Shown here in pieces: positions 1-6,096 of a stretch of DNA of 10,955 nt. Each line of letters opens with the position of its first letter. Within the stretch, counting starts at the first letter, position 1. Where the stretch lies: NCBI GenBank assembly GCA_029821235.1, contig JALGTT010000022.1:1-10955 (forward strand). Reading direction: 5' to 3'. The translations under genes were made by a program, and so were the position numbers. The DNA comes from Candidatus Hebobacteria bacterium (GTDB lineage: Bacteria; Armatimonadota; Hebobacteria; Hebobacterales; Hebobacteraceae). The notes under the pieces are model-generated. The model had not been told where the DNA came from, did no database searches, and saw nothing but the letters and a program-made list of their open reading frames with translations.

Positions 1-198
1 CATCTCCTGGAAGATCCCCGCCACCAGCGGCTTCCGCCCCACATGCCAGGGCATGAACGGATTCACCAGGCCCGCGGTGGCCATCCCACCCAGGAAGCCG
101 TAGCGCTCGATCAGCGTCGTCTCCGCCCCCCTGCGCGCCGCCGCCACCGCCGCCGCGATACCGGCCGGCCCGCCGCCCACTACCAGCACCTGGCCCAT
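1..198 (-). CDS. FAD-dependent oxidoreductase, N-terminal part (runs off the left edge)
   Basis: The 66 codons present encode the N-terminal Rossmann dinucleotide-binding fold of a flavoprotein. Residues 3-9 form a hydrophobic beta strand, followed by GGGPAG at residues 8-13 (the GxGxxG loop that holds the ADP part of FAD), an alanine-rich helix, and an acidic residue in LIER ending the second strand. The following YGFLGGMATAGLVNPF stretch is typical of the FAD_oxidored (PF12831) group, whose substrates vary and cannot be read from this fragment. The ATG at 196-198 is well supported: GGAGGT at 205-210 lies six bases upstream. The gene follows the permease gene on the same strand after 81 bases in which I see no terminator, so co-transcription is possible. 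The family assignment is solid. The substrate is unknown and the rest of the protein is outside the window. Confidence 0.9.
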   Translation of the reverse strand, partial: MGQVLVVGGGPAGIAAAVAAARRGAETTLIERYGFLGGMATAGLVNPFMPWHVGRKPLVAGIFQEM

Positions 199-279
199 CT
201 TCACACCTCCGGAGAGAATCGGGGCTGGCCTAGACTACGGTGGCGAATAGGTGTTTCCTTCCAGGCAGCGCGCGGGTCG

Positions 280-1533
280 CTACCGCGGCTGGTTCAACAT
301 GCACGCGCAGATGTAGTCGCCGTAATAACTTCCCGCCGCCCACGCGACGAGAGTGATGAGAGTCACCATCACGAACCAATAGGCGACGGTCTTCTTCCAG
401 CCTGCGATGCGGGCCACCAGCAGCAACCCGGGGAGGCTGAGGCCTGGGCCGCCCAGCAGCAGCGCCAGCGCGGGACCGACCGCGAAGTGCTTCAGCAGCA
501 GCCCCTTGGTGAAGACCACCTCGGTGAGCATGGGGAAATACATCAGGGTGGAGAAGACGGCCGCGGTCAGCACCGGAAGGAAGTGATTGCCCTGGGGAGT
601 GCCGAATGCGAATCGGTTCTCATCGCCGCCCACCGGCATGATCCACGGGAGGGGAATCCGGTTGACCACAATCGCGATCACGATCACGGCGGGGATGAAG
701 ATGGGCAGAATCATCTTCAGCAGGGCCCATGTCTGCCGGCCCCATTCCGCGGCCTCCTCGCGCCCGAACCAGCGACGCGCCAGCATCAGCAGCCCCATCA
801 ATCCGGCCATCACCAGGCCCAGCCGCACCCACATGCCCACCGGCGGAATGCCCAGCGTGAAGGTGTGGGCCGCCGAAGCGCCTGCCCAGGGAAGGTTGAA
901 TTGCACCGAGCCGCCCTTCTGCGGGAATATGCTCAGATGGTCGAAGCCAAACCAGGCGCCGAAGATGAGCACCACGACCAGGAGTCCGATAAACATCTCC
1001 GCCTTGCGCGCGTGGGCTGGATTTTCCCCTCCCACCAGGGCGATCTCCGGTGCGGTGTCAATCTGAAGTTGGCGCGCTCTCTCCTCCTTCCGGAAGAGGA
1101 ACGCCATCGCCAGACCGACCAGCACCGCGATGACGGGGACCGTGAAGAGACGCCACAGGGCCAGCATGGGCCCGATCACCTGATAGGTGAAGACGGTGTT
1201 GATGATGTGGATGGCGGGGGCGGCGAAGACGAAACAGAAGGCCGGGCCGATGCCCGCTCCCCGGCGCAGGATCCCCGCGAAGATGGGAACCACATTGCAG
1301 GAGCAAACCGCGAGCACATTGCCCGACAGGGCGGAGGCGGTGTAGGAGAGAAAGCGGTTCGCCTTCGCCCCGAAGTACTTCATCACCGACTGGCTGGGAA
1401 CGAAGACGACGATCGCTCCGGCGAGCAGAAACGCAGGCAACACCACGGTAACTGCGTTCAGTGTGAAGACACAGCACCGGAAGAGATTGACGGCTTCGCC
1501 GAGGGTGCCCAAACCTGCCTCCGCATCGATCAT
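280..1533 (-). CDS. ArsP/YraQ-family (DUF318) membrane permease
   Basis: This is a 417-residue polytopic inner-membrane protein with roughly 8-10 hydrophobic segments (for example residues 25-45, 98-118, 125-147, 180-197, 232-252, 270-290, 318-345 and 350-372). The family signature is clear: GNVLAVCSCNVVPIFAGI at residues 71-88, then RRGAGIGPAFCFVFAAPAIHI, and near the C-terminus GGPGLSLPGLLLV. These match the ArsP_1/DUF318 permeases (PF03773). Campylobacter ArsP exports trivalent organoarsenicals, but most members are uncharacterised, so the substrate here is open. Cysteines are notable: C20-C21, the CSC pair C77/C79, C100, and a CAC pair (C409/C411) near the C-terminus. The ATG at 1531-1533 has GGGGAGG seven bases upstream. 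The gene lies 113 bases after clpC on the same strand and 81 bases before the oxidoreductase. No arsR-type regulator is in view. Confidence 0.9.
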   Translation of the reverse strand: MIDAEAGLGTLGEAVNLFRCCVFTLNAVTVVLPAFLLAGAIVVFVPSQSVMKYFGAKANRFLSYTASALSGNVLAVCSCNVVPIFAGILRRGAGIGPAFCFVFAAPAIHIINTVFTYQVIGPMLALWRLFTVPVIAVLVGLAMAFLFRKEERARQLQIDTAPEIALVGGENPAHARKAEMFIGLLVVVLIFGAWFGFDHLSIFPQKGGSVQFNLPWAGASAAHTFTLGIPPVGMWVRLGLVMAGLMGLLMLARRWFGREEAAEWGRQTWALLKMILPIFIPAVIVIAIVVNRIPLPWIMPVGGDENRFAFGTPQGNHFLPVLTAAVFSTLMYFPMLTEVVFTKGLLLKHFAVGPALALLLGGPGLSLPGLLLVARIAGWKKTVAYWFVMVTLITLVAWAAGSYYGDYICACMLNQPR

Positions 1534-1534
1534 C

Positions 1535-1546
1535 GGGAGGCCTCCC
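1535..1546. repeat. Perfect 12-base palindrome over the permease ribosome-binding site
   Basis: GGGAGGCCTCCC is a perfect palindrome that contains most of the Shine-Dalgarno sequence of the permease gene (GGGGAGG, 1541-1547, minus strand) and ends one base before its ATG. It could be an operator or could pair the ribosome-binding site with itself, but a 12-base palindrome has no loop and in GC-rich DNA may arise by chance. Confidence 0.4.
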
Positions 1547-1623
1547 CGAGGACCGGAAGGCCCGTTGGATGAAGCGCTCCGCCACTATCCTGCGCGATGG
1601 GTGTTAACTACCTGTGACGGAAT

Positions 1624-1643
1624 CGCGGCAGTTTCTCGCCGCG
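1624..1643 (-). terminator. GC-rich hairpin just after clpC, possible weak terminator or mRNA-end stabiliser
   Basis: On the minus strand, four bases after the clpC stop codon, CGCGGC and GCCGCG pair as a six-base stem with an eight-base loop (GAGAAACT). No run of T follows (the next bases are ATTCCGTC), so it is not a canonical intrinsic terminator. It may mark the 3' end of the heat-shock transcript, or reading may continue into the permease gene. Confidence 0.3.
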
Positions 1644-1646
1644 GGG

Positions 1647-4106
1647 CTAGCCGCTCTCCTCCGCCGCGCGGCTGGGCACCAGCAGCCTGGGCACGAGCGA
1701 GCCGTCTTCCACCTCCAGCACCACGGTGTCCCCCTCCCGGAACTCGCCCTGGAGAATGCCGCGGGCGACCGGGTTCTCCACCATCCGCTGCACGGTTCGG
1801 CGCAGGGGTCTCGCTCCATACTCGGGGTCGAATCCCTCCCGCGCCAGCAGCTTGCGCGCCTCCTCGCTCACCTCCAGTTTGATGCCTCTCTCGGCGAGTT
1901 GCTCCCGCAGCCGCGAGAGCAGAAGGTCCACGATCTGCTCGATCTGCTCCTCGTTGAGCGGATGGAAGATGATGATCTCGTCAATCCGGTTCAACAACTC
2001 CGGCCGGAAGGTGCGCCTCAGTTCGGCCATCACCTCCTCCCGGTCCAGTTCATACCGCGCGGCCTCATCCTTGGCCAGCCCCAGGGTGGCGGCCGAGCGG
2101 AGATGCTTGCTGCCCAGGTTGCTGGTCATGATGATGACGGTGTTCTTGAAATCCACCACCCGCCCGGCCGCATCGGTCAGCCGGCCGTCCTCCAGAATCT
2201 GCAGGAGGATGTTGAACACGTCCGGGTGGGCCTTCTCGATCTCGTCGAGCAGAATCACGCGGTAGGGGCGCCGCCTCACCGCCTCCGTCAGTTGTCCGCC
2301 CTCCTCGTAGCCCACATAGCCGGGCGGCGCGCCGATCATGCGGGACACCGCGAACCGCTCCATGTACTCCGACATGTCGAGGCGGACCATCGCCTCCTCG
2401 TCGTCGAACAGGAATTCCGCCAGCGCCCGCGCCAGTTCCGTCTTGCCGACGCCGGTGGGGCCGAGGAAGATGAACGACCCGATGGGCCGCTTGGCGTCCT
2501 TCAGCCCGGCGCGCGCCCGCCGGATCGCCTCTGAGACCGCATGCACGGCCTCCTCCTGGCCGATCACGCGCTTGTGGAGTTCCTCCTCCATGCGCAGCAA
2601 CTTCTCGCTCTCCTCCTCGAACATGCGGGACACCGGAATGCCCGTCCAGGAGGCGACGATCTGCGCCACGTCCTCGGCGGTGACGGTCGCGTCCCGGGTC
2701 TCCGCCTTCTCCTCCCATTCTTTCTGGCGCTCTTCGAGCCGGGCCCGCAGCACCTCGATCTCCTGCTTGCACCGGGCGGCGGCCTCGTACTCTTGCTTGA
2801 GGGCCGCCTCCTCCCGCTGCTGTTCGAGGCGCGCGATCTGCCCCTCGATCTCCGCGATCTCCGGCGGCGACATCACCGCCGCCAGATGCTTCTTCGAGCC
2901 GGCCTCGTCCATCAGGTCAATCGCCTTGTCCGGCAGGAATCGGTCGGTGATGTACCGGGCCGCCAGCCTGGCGGCCGTCTCCAGGGCCTCGTCCTCGTAC
3001 TTCACCTGATGGTGCTGCTCGTAGCGTTCGCGCAGGCCCCGCAGGATCTCCACCGTCTCCTCCACGCTCGGCTCCTCGACGTACACCGGGGCGAACCTGC
3101 GCTCCAGGGCGGGGTCCTTCTCGATGTGCTTGCGGTACTCGTCCAGGGTGGTCGCGCCCACGCACTGGAGTTCCCCGCGCGCCAGCGCGGGCTTCAGCAT
3201 GTTGGAGGCGTCGATCGCGCCCTCCGCCGCGCCCGCGCCCACGACGGTATGCAACTCGTCGATGAAGAGGATGATCTCGCCCTTGGCGCGGCGGATCTCG
3301 TCCATCACCGCCTTCATCCGCTCCTCGAACTCCCCGCGGAACTTCGACCCGGCCACCATGGCACCCAGGTCCAGGGCCAGCACGCGCTTGTTCTTCAGGG
3401 TCCTCGGCACCTGGCCGGAGACGATCTTCTGGGCCAGCCCCTCCACCACCGCGGTCTTCCCCACCCCCGGCTCGCCGATCAGCACCGGGTTATTCTTGGT
3501 GCGGCGGCTGAGCACTTGAATGACCCGCTGGATCTCCGCGCTCCGGCCGATCACCGGGTCCAGCTTCCCCCCCTTGGCCAGCGCGGTCAGATCGCGGGCG
3601 TATTTCTCCAGTGCCTGGTAGCGTGACTCGGCCCCCTCATCCGACACCCGCTGGCCGCCCCTGATGTCCACCAGCGCGCGTTCGATGCCCTCCGCGGTGA
3701 CCCCGCGGGAGCGGAGGATGCGCGCCGCCTCCGAGCGGCCGTGGACGACGATCGCCAGCAGCAGATGCTCGACTGCGATCAGGCTGTCCTTCATCTTCTG
3801 CGCTTGCTCCCAGGCGATTCGCTCCACCACCTCCAGCAGGGCGGGAGTGGCGTAGATCTGCCCGGTGCCGCCCCCCTGACCCTCCACCTTGGGGGCGCGC
3901 GCGAGCGCCGCCTCCAGGTCTCTCTTCACTCCCACGGAATCGCCGCCCGCGCGGTCGAGGATCTGCGCGGCCAGGCCGTCGGTTCCCTCCAGCAGGCCCA
4001 GCAGCAGATGCTCCACATCCAACTGCGCGTGCTGATACCGCCGCATGACCGATTGGCTGGTCATCAGCGCCTGTTTCGCTCTATCGGTGAACTTGTTTAT
4101 GTCCAT
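1647..4106 (-). CDS. clpC: ClpC-type AAA+ unfoldase (class I Clp/Hsp100 ATPase)
   Basis: This 819-residue class I Clp ATPase unfolds and threads proteins using ATP in the cytoplasm. It has a double Clp-N domain (residues 1-145), AAA1 with Walker A GEPGVGKT (211-218), Walker B IILFIDE (278-284) and arginines R336/R337, then a short coiled middle region with a UVR-like stretch (about 427-461). AAA2 has Walker A GPTGVGKT (549-556), Walker B VILLDE (617-622) and the sensor-2 motif GARPLRR (764-770). The length and single short coiled segment fit ClpC; ClpB has a middle domain of about 120 residues. LGL at 675-677 sits where ClpA has IGL and Bacillus ClpC has VGF, the loop that docks ClpP, which favours a protease partner over a pure disaggregase. 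The ATG at 4104-4106 was chosen because GGGAG lies seven bases upstream and MDINKFTDRAKQAL is the usual family start; a longer in-frame start at 4151 would overlap hspR. It is the last gene of the heat-shock operon. No clpP is in the window. Confidence 0.9.
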   Translation of the reverse strand: MDINKFTDRAKQALMTSQSVMRRYQHAQLDVEHLLLGLLEGTDGLAAQILDRAGGDSVGVKRDLEAALARAPKVEGQGGGTGQIYATPALLEVVERIAWEQAQKMKDSLIAVEHLLLAIVVHGRSEAARILRSRGVTAEGIERALVDIRGGQRVSDEGAESRYQALEKYARDLTALAKGGKLDPVIGRSAEIQRVIQVLSRRTKNNPVLIGEPGVGKTAVVEGLAQKIVSGQVPRTLKNKRVLALDLGAMVAGSKFRGEFEERMKAVMDEIRRAKGEIILFIDELHTVVGAGAAEGAIDASNMLKPALARGELQCVGATTLDEYRKHIEKDPALERRFAPVYVEEPSVEETVEILRGLRERYEQHHQVKYEDEALETAARLAARYITDRFLPDKAIDLMDEAGSKKHLAAVMSPPEIAEIEGQIARLEQQREEAALKQEYEAAARCKQEIEVLRARLEERQKEWEEKAETRDATVTAEDVAQIVASWTGIPVSRMFEEESEKLLRMEEELHKRVIGQEEAVHAVSEAIRRARAGLKDAKRPIGSFIFLGPTGVGKTELARALAEFLFDDEEAMVRLDMSEYMERFAVSRMIGAPPGYVGYEEGGQLTEAVRRRPYRVILLDEIEKAHPDVFNILLQILEDGRLTDAAGRVVDFKNTVIIMTSNLGSKHLRSAATLGLAKDEAARYELDREEVMAELRRTFRPELLNRIDEIIIFHPLNEEQIEQIVDLLLSRLREQLAERGIKLEVSEEARKLLAREGFDPEYGARPLRRTVQRMVENPVARGILQGEFREGDTVVLEVEDGSLVPRLLVPSRAAEESG

Positions 4107-4137
4107 TTGCTTGCTCCCACAACAGTGCCGACCGGGA

Positions 4138-4485
4138 TCAGCCCGCGGCACGGCGCTTCTGACGGCGCAGTCTTTGCACCTCCCGCTCCATCTCCTCCAG
4201 TTGCTGTTGCATCTCCTGGCGGATTTCTTCCCGCATGGTCTCCATGCGCTCCAACAACTTCAGCACCATCTCCACGCCGGCCAGGTTCACGCCCACCTGG
4301 GTGAGCCGCTGAATCTGGCGCAGGCGCTCGATATCCTGGTCCGAGTAGAACCGAATATTGTGTTCGTTGCGCGCCGGCTTCACCAGCCCCAAGCGCTCGT
4401 ACAAACGCAGCGTCTGGGGGTGCATGTCCACCAGCCTGGCGGCAACGCTGATCACGTACACAGGTTGATCGCTGCGTCCTCTCAT
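4138..4485 (-). CDS. hspR: HspR, MerR-family heat-shock repressor
   Basis: This is a 115-residue MerR-type DNA-binding protein. Residues 10-35 (YVISVAARLVDMHPQTLRLY) form the winged helix-turn-helix, with the HspR hallmark MHPQTLR. They are followed by the wing (about 40-48), FYSDQDIERLRQIQRLTQ, and VGVNLAGVEMVL, which matches the GVNLAG signature of HspR. Residues 75-111 are a charged dimerisation coiled coil ending in a basic tail (RLRRQKRRAAG). In Streptomyces and mycobacteria HspR binds HAIR repeats and represses dnaK operons with DnaK as co-repressor. Here the gene lies inside the operon it should repress, and a HAIR-like repeat overlaps the dnaK promoter at 8140-8160, so autoregulation is the natural inference. 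Its ATG overlaps the stop codon of a leader peptide (ATGA at 4482-4485), and clpC follows after 31 bases. A GAGGGGG stretch lies just upstream of the start. Confidence 0.92.
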   Translation of the reverse strand: MRGRSDQPVYVISVAARLVDMHPQTLRLYERLGLVKPARNEHNIRFYSDQDIERLRQIQRLTQVGVNLAGVEMVLKLLERMETMREEIRQEMQQQLEEMEREVQRLRRQKRRAAG

Positions 4486-4583
4486 CTCTCACACCCCCTC
4501 CCCTCGCCCGCGGCCGGAGCACTGGGAGCGGCCCCGCCTCGTCCCCCGCTCGCTCTCAAATGGCATCTCGCTCCACTGCTCAT
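4482..4583 (-). CDS. Predicted 33-residue leader peptide coupled to hspR
   Basis: The 127-base gap between dnaJ and hspR contains a small reading frame with an excellent initiation site: ATG at 4581-4583, with GGAGGTGA ending seven bases upstream (SD core GGAGGT at 4592-4597). It runs 33 codons and stops at TGA 4482-4484, overlapping the hspR ATG as ATGA, the arrangement used for translational coupling. The peptide is rich in glycine, alanine and arginine, has two cysteines (C7 and C31) and resembles no family I recognise. It may be a real small protein, or a frame whose translation delivers ribosomes to hspR and so sets HspR output relative to DnaJ. The alternative is chance in GC-rich DNA, but the combined ribosome site and exact ATGA overlap make that less likely. 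Confidence 0.5.
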   Translation of the reverse strand: MSSGARCHLRASGGRGGAAPSAPAAGEGRGCER

Positions 4584-4612
4584 GGTTACTCACCTCCGGC
4601 TCGACGATTCTG

Positions 4613-5608
4613 CTACGACCGCGACGGAGCCGCGCGCGGATTCCACTTCCGCAGGGCGGCCAGCCGCGCGATGAGTTCTTTCTCCTCCGCGCTCAGCCGC
4701 TTCGGGACCACCACCTTGACCGTCAGGTAGAGGTCTCCGCGGCCTCCGCCCTTGAGCCGCGGCATGCCCTTTCCGGCGAGGCGCAACTTCTGGCCCGACG
4801 ATACGCCGGGCGGCAGTTTGGTCGTCACCTTGCCGTCCAGGGTGGGCGCCTCGATCTCCGCGCCGAGGGCCGCCTCCGGAAAGGTGACCGCCACCTCGCC
4901 GTAGAGGTCGTCCCCGCGCCGGGTGAAGTACCGGTGAGGGGCGATCTTCGCGATCAGGTAGAGATCGCCCCGCTCGCCGCTGGGGCCGGGCAGGCCCTGG
5001 CCGGCGAGGCGGATCTTCGCTCCGTTCCGCACCCCGGGCGGGATCTTCACCTCCAACTTCTTCACCTGCTCGACCTGGCCGCGCCCACCGCAGGAGGGAC
5101 AGGGCTGTCCCCCTCCCCCGAGACCCGTCCCCCCGCAGGAGGGGCAGGGGCGCGGAATGGGGATGCTCACCTGGCGGGTGACGCCGTGATAGGCGTCGGC
5201 GAGCGTCAGTTCGATCGGCGCCTGGAGATCCTGGCCGCGTTGGCGGCCTGGCCTGCGCCCCCGGCCGCCGAGCAAGTCCTCCAGCAGATCCTCGAAGCCG
5301 CCCACCCCGAATCCGGGCGAGCCGGTGGTGAACCAGAAGTCGCCGAAGGGAGCGCCCGCGCCCTGCCGGAAGGCCTCTCCCGCGCGGCCGACCTGGTCGT
5401 ACTCCCGGCGCTTCTTGGGGTCGCTCAACACCGCGAACGCCTCGCTGACCTCCTTGAACCTGCGTTCCGCCTCCTTGTCCCCGGGGTTCACGTCGGGGTG
5501 GTACTTCCGGGCGAGCCGCCGGAAGGCGCGCTTGATCTCCTTCTCGTCGGCATCCCGGCTGACGCCCAATATTTCATAATAGTCCCGTGGGCCTGCTGCC
5601 ACTGTCAT
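4613..5608 (-). CDS. dnaJ: DnaJ/Hsp40 co-chaperone with a half-size zinc-binding module
   Basis: This is a 331-residue Hsp40 that delivers substrates to DnaK and stimulates its ATPase. The J domain covers residues 7-72 with the essential HPD at 37-39. A glycine/phenylalanine-rich linker follows (about 83-122), then the C-terminal substrate-binding beta domains (CTD I and II, about 127-305). The cysteine-rich insert in CTD I has only two CxxCxGxG repeats, CPSCGGTG (C155, C158) and CPSCGGRG (C170, C173), against four in classical DnaJ, so at most one zinc ion is expected. This explains the length of about 330, between DnaJ (about 375) and CbpA-type proteins without zinc (about 300). A GTG directly precedes the chosen ATG (5606-5608), and neither has a strong Shine-Dalgarno site, so translation may depend on coupling with hsp20, whose stop is 28 bases upstream. 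The J domain, G/F linker and both CTDs are intact. Confidence 0.92.
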   Translation of the reverse strand: MTVAAGPRDYYEILGVSRDADEKEIKRAFRRLARKYHPDVNPGDKEAERRFKEVSEAFAVLSDPKKRREYDQVGRAGEAFRQGAGAPFGDFWFTTGSPGFGVGGFEDLLEDLLGGRGRRPGRQRGQDLQAPIELTLADAYHGVTRQVSIPIPRPCPSCGGTGLGGGGQPCPSCGGRGQVEQVKKLEVKIPPGVRNGAKIRLAGQGLPGPSGERGDLYLIAKIAPHRYFTRRGDDLYGEVAVTFPEAALGAEIEAPTLDGKVTTKLPPGVSSGQKLRLAGKGMPRLKGGGRGDLYLTVKVVVPKRLSAEEKELIARLAALRKWNPRAAPSRS

Positions 5609-5636
5609 CACCGCACGCAGGGAATCACCGTTTCGC

Positions 5637-6068
5637 TCAACCCGACTCTATCTCCAACCTCACCGGATGCGGCGGGCTCACCTTCGGGAGCCTGATCTCC
5701 AGCACGCCGTCCCGGTAACTGGCCTTCACCTGAGAGGTGTCCACCGGCGCCGCCAGTCGAAAGGACCGGCGAAACCGCCCCGCGGGCCGCTCCCGGCGGA
5801 CGCACGTCCCCTCCTCCCGCGGCTCGCGCTCTCCCTCTATGGTGAGCGACGCCCCATCCACTCGCAACTCGATGTCCTCCCTGTCCAGCCCCGGGAGGTC
5901 CATGGACAGCACGAGTTCTTCTTCGCGCTCGAAGATGTCCACGGGAGGCCGCCAGAGATCGTCCTCCGCCCGGTCGGGGAATCCGACCTCCACCCGGGAG
6001 GCGAACTCGTTCAGCCCCTCCTGCAGACGGGCCATCTGGTCGAAGATGTTCGATCCCAGGATATCCAT
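5637..6068 (-). CDS. Hsp20-family small heat-shock protein (alpha-crystallin domain)
   Basis: This 143-residue ATP-independent holdase binds unfolding proteins and hands them to DnaK/DnaJ. The N-terminal arm (1-39) is short. The alpha-crystallin domain runs about 40-130, starting at WRPPVDIFEREEELVL, with the dimer-loop region in the middle, GRFRRSFRLAAPVD (97-110) and DGVLEIRLPK (120-129). The C-terminal tail carries LEI (138-140), an I-x-I-like motif used in oligomer assembly. The ATG at 6066-6068 has GGAGGG seven bases upstream; an in-frame TTG five codons earlier overlaps this site and is unlikely to be the start. The gene lies between dnaK (28 bases before) and dnaJ (28 bases after), the position where related operons usually carry grpE, and the sequence has no resemblance to GrpE. 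Co-expression under the dnaK promoter is expected. Confidence 0.93.
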   Translation of the reverse strand: MDILGSNIFDQMARLQEGLNEFASRVEVGFPDRAEDDLWRPPVDIFEREEELVLSMDLPGLDREDIELRVDGASLTIEGEREPREEGTCVRRERPAGRFRRSFRLAAPVDTSQVKASYRDGVLEIRLPKVSPPHPVRLEIESG

Positions 6069-6096
6069 GGCTCTTCCCTCCAAAGGTGGGGCGAGC

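Noticed and set aside
43..1572. A 509-codon plus-strand frame over the permease and oxidoreductase genes
   Set aside because: The translation is rich in His, Gln, Gly and Arg with no domain or hydrophobic pattern, while the opposite strand encodes a clear ArsP-type permease and a flavoprotein start.
2541..3626. A 361-codon plus-strand frame inside clpC
   Set aside because: It is opposite the conserved AAA1 domain and middle region of ClpC, has no recognisable motif, and is explained by GC codon bias.
4107..4151. An extended ClpC start 15 codons upstream of 4106
   Set aside because: It would overlap the end of hspR, adds residues not expected in the family, and the start at 4106 has a good ribosome site and the usual N-terminal sequence.
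4097..4522. An overlapping 141-codon minus-strand frame across hspR
   Set aside because: It is in another frame of the same strand as hspR, whose MerR/HspR protein signature is unambiguous; the alternative translation has no recognisable domain.
6069..6083. A TTG start adding five residues to the Hsp20 protein
   Set aside because: Its codons overlap the Shine-Dalgarno sequence (GGAGGG) that serves the ATG at 6068.
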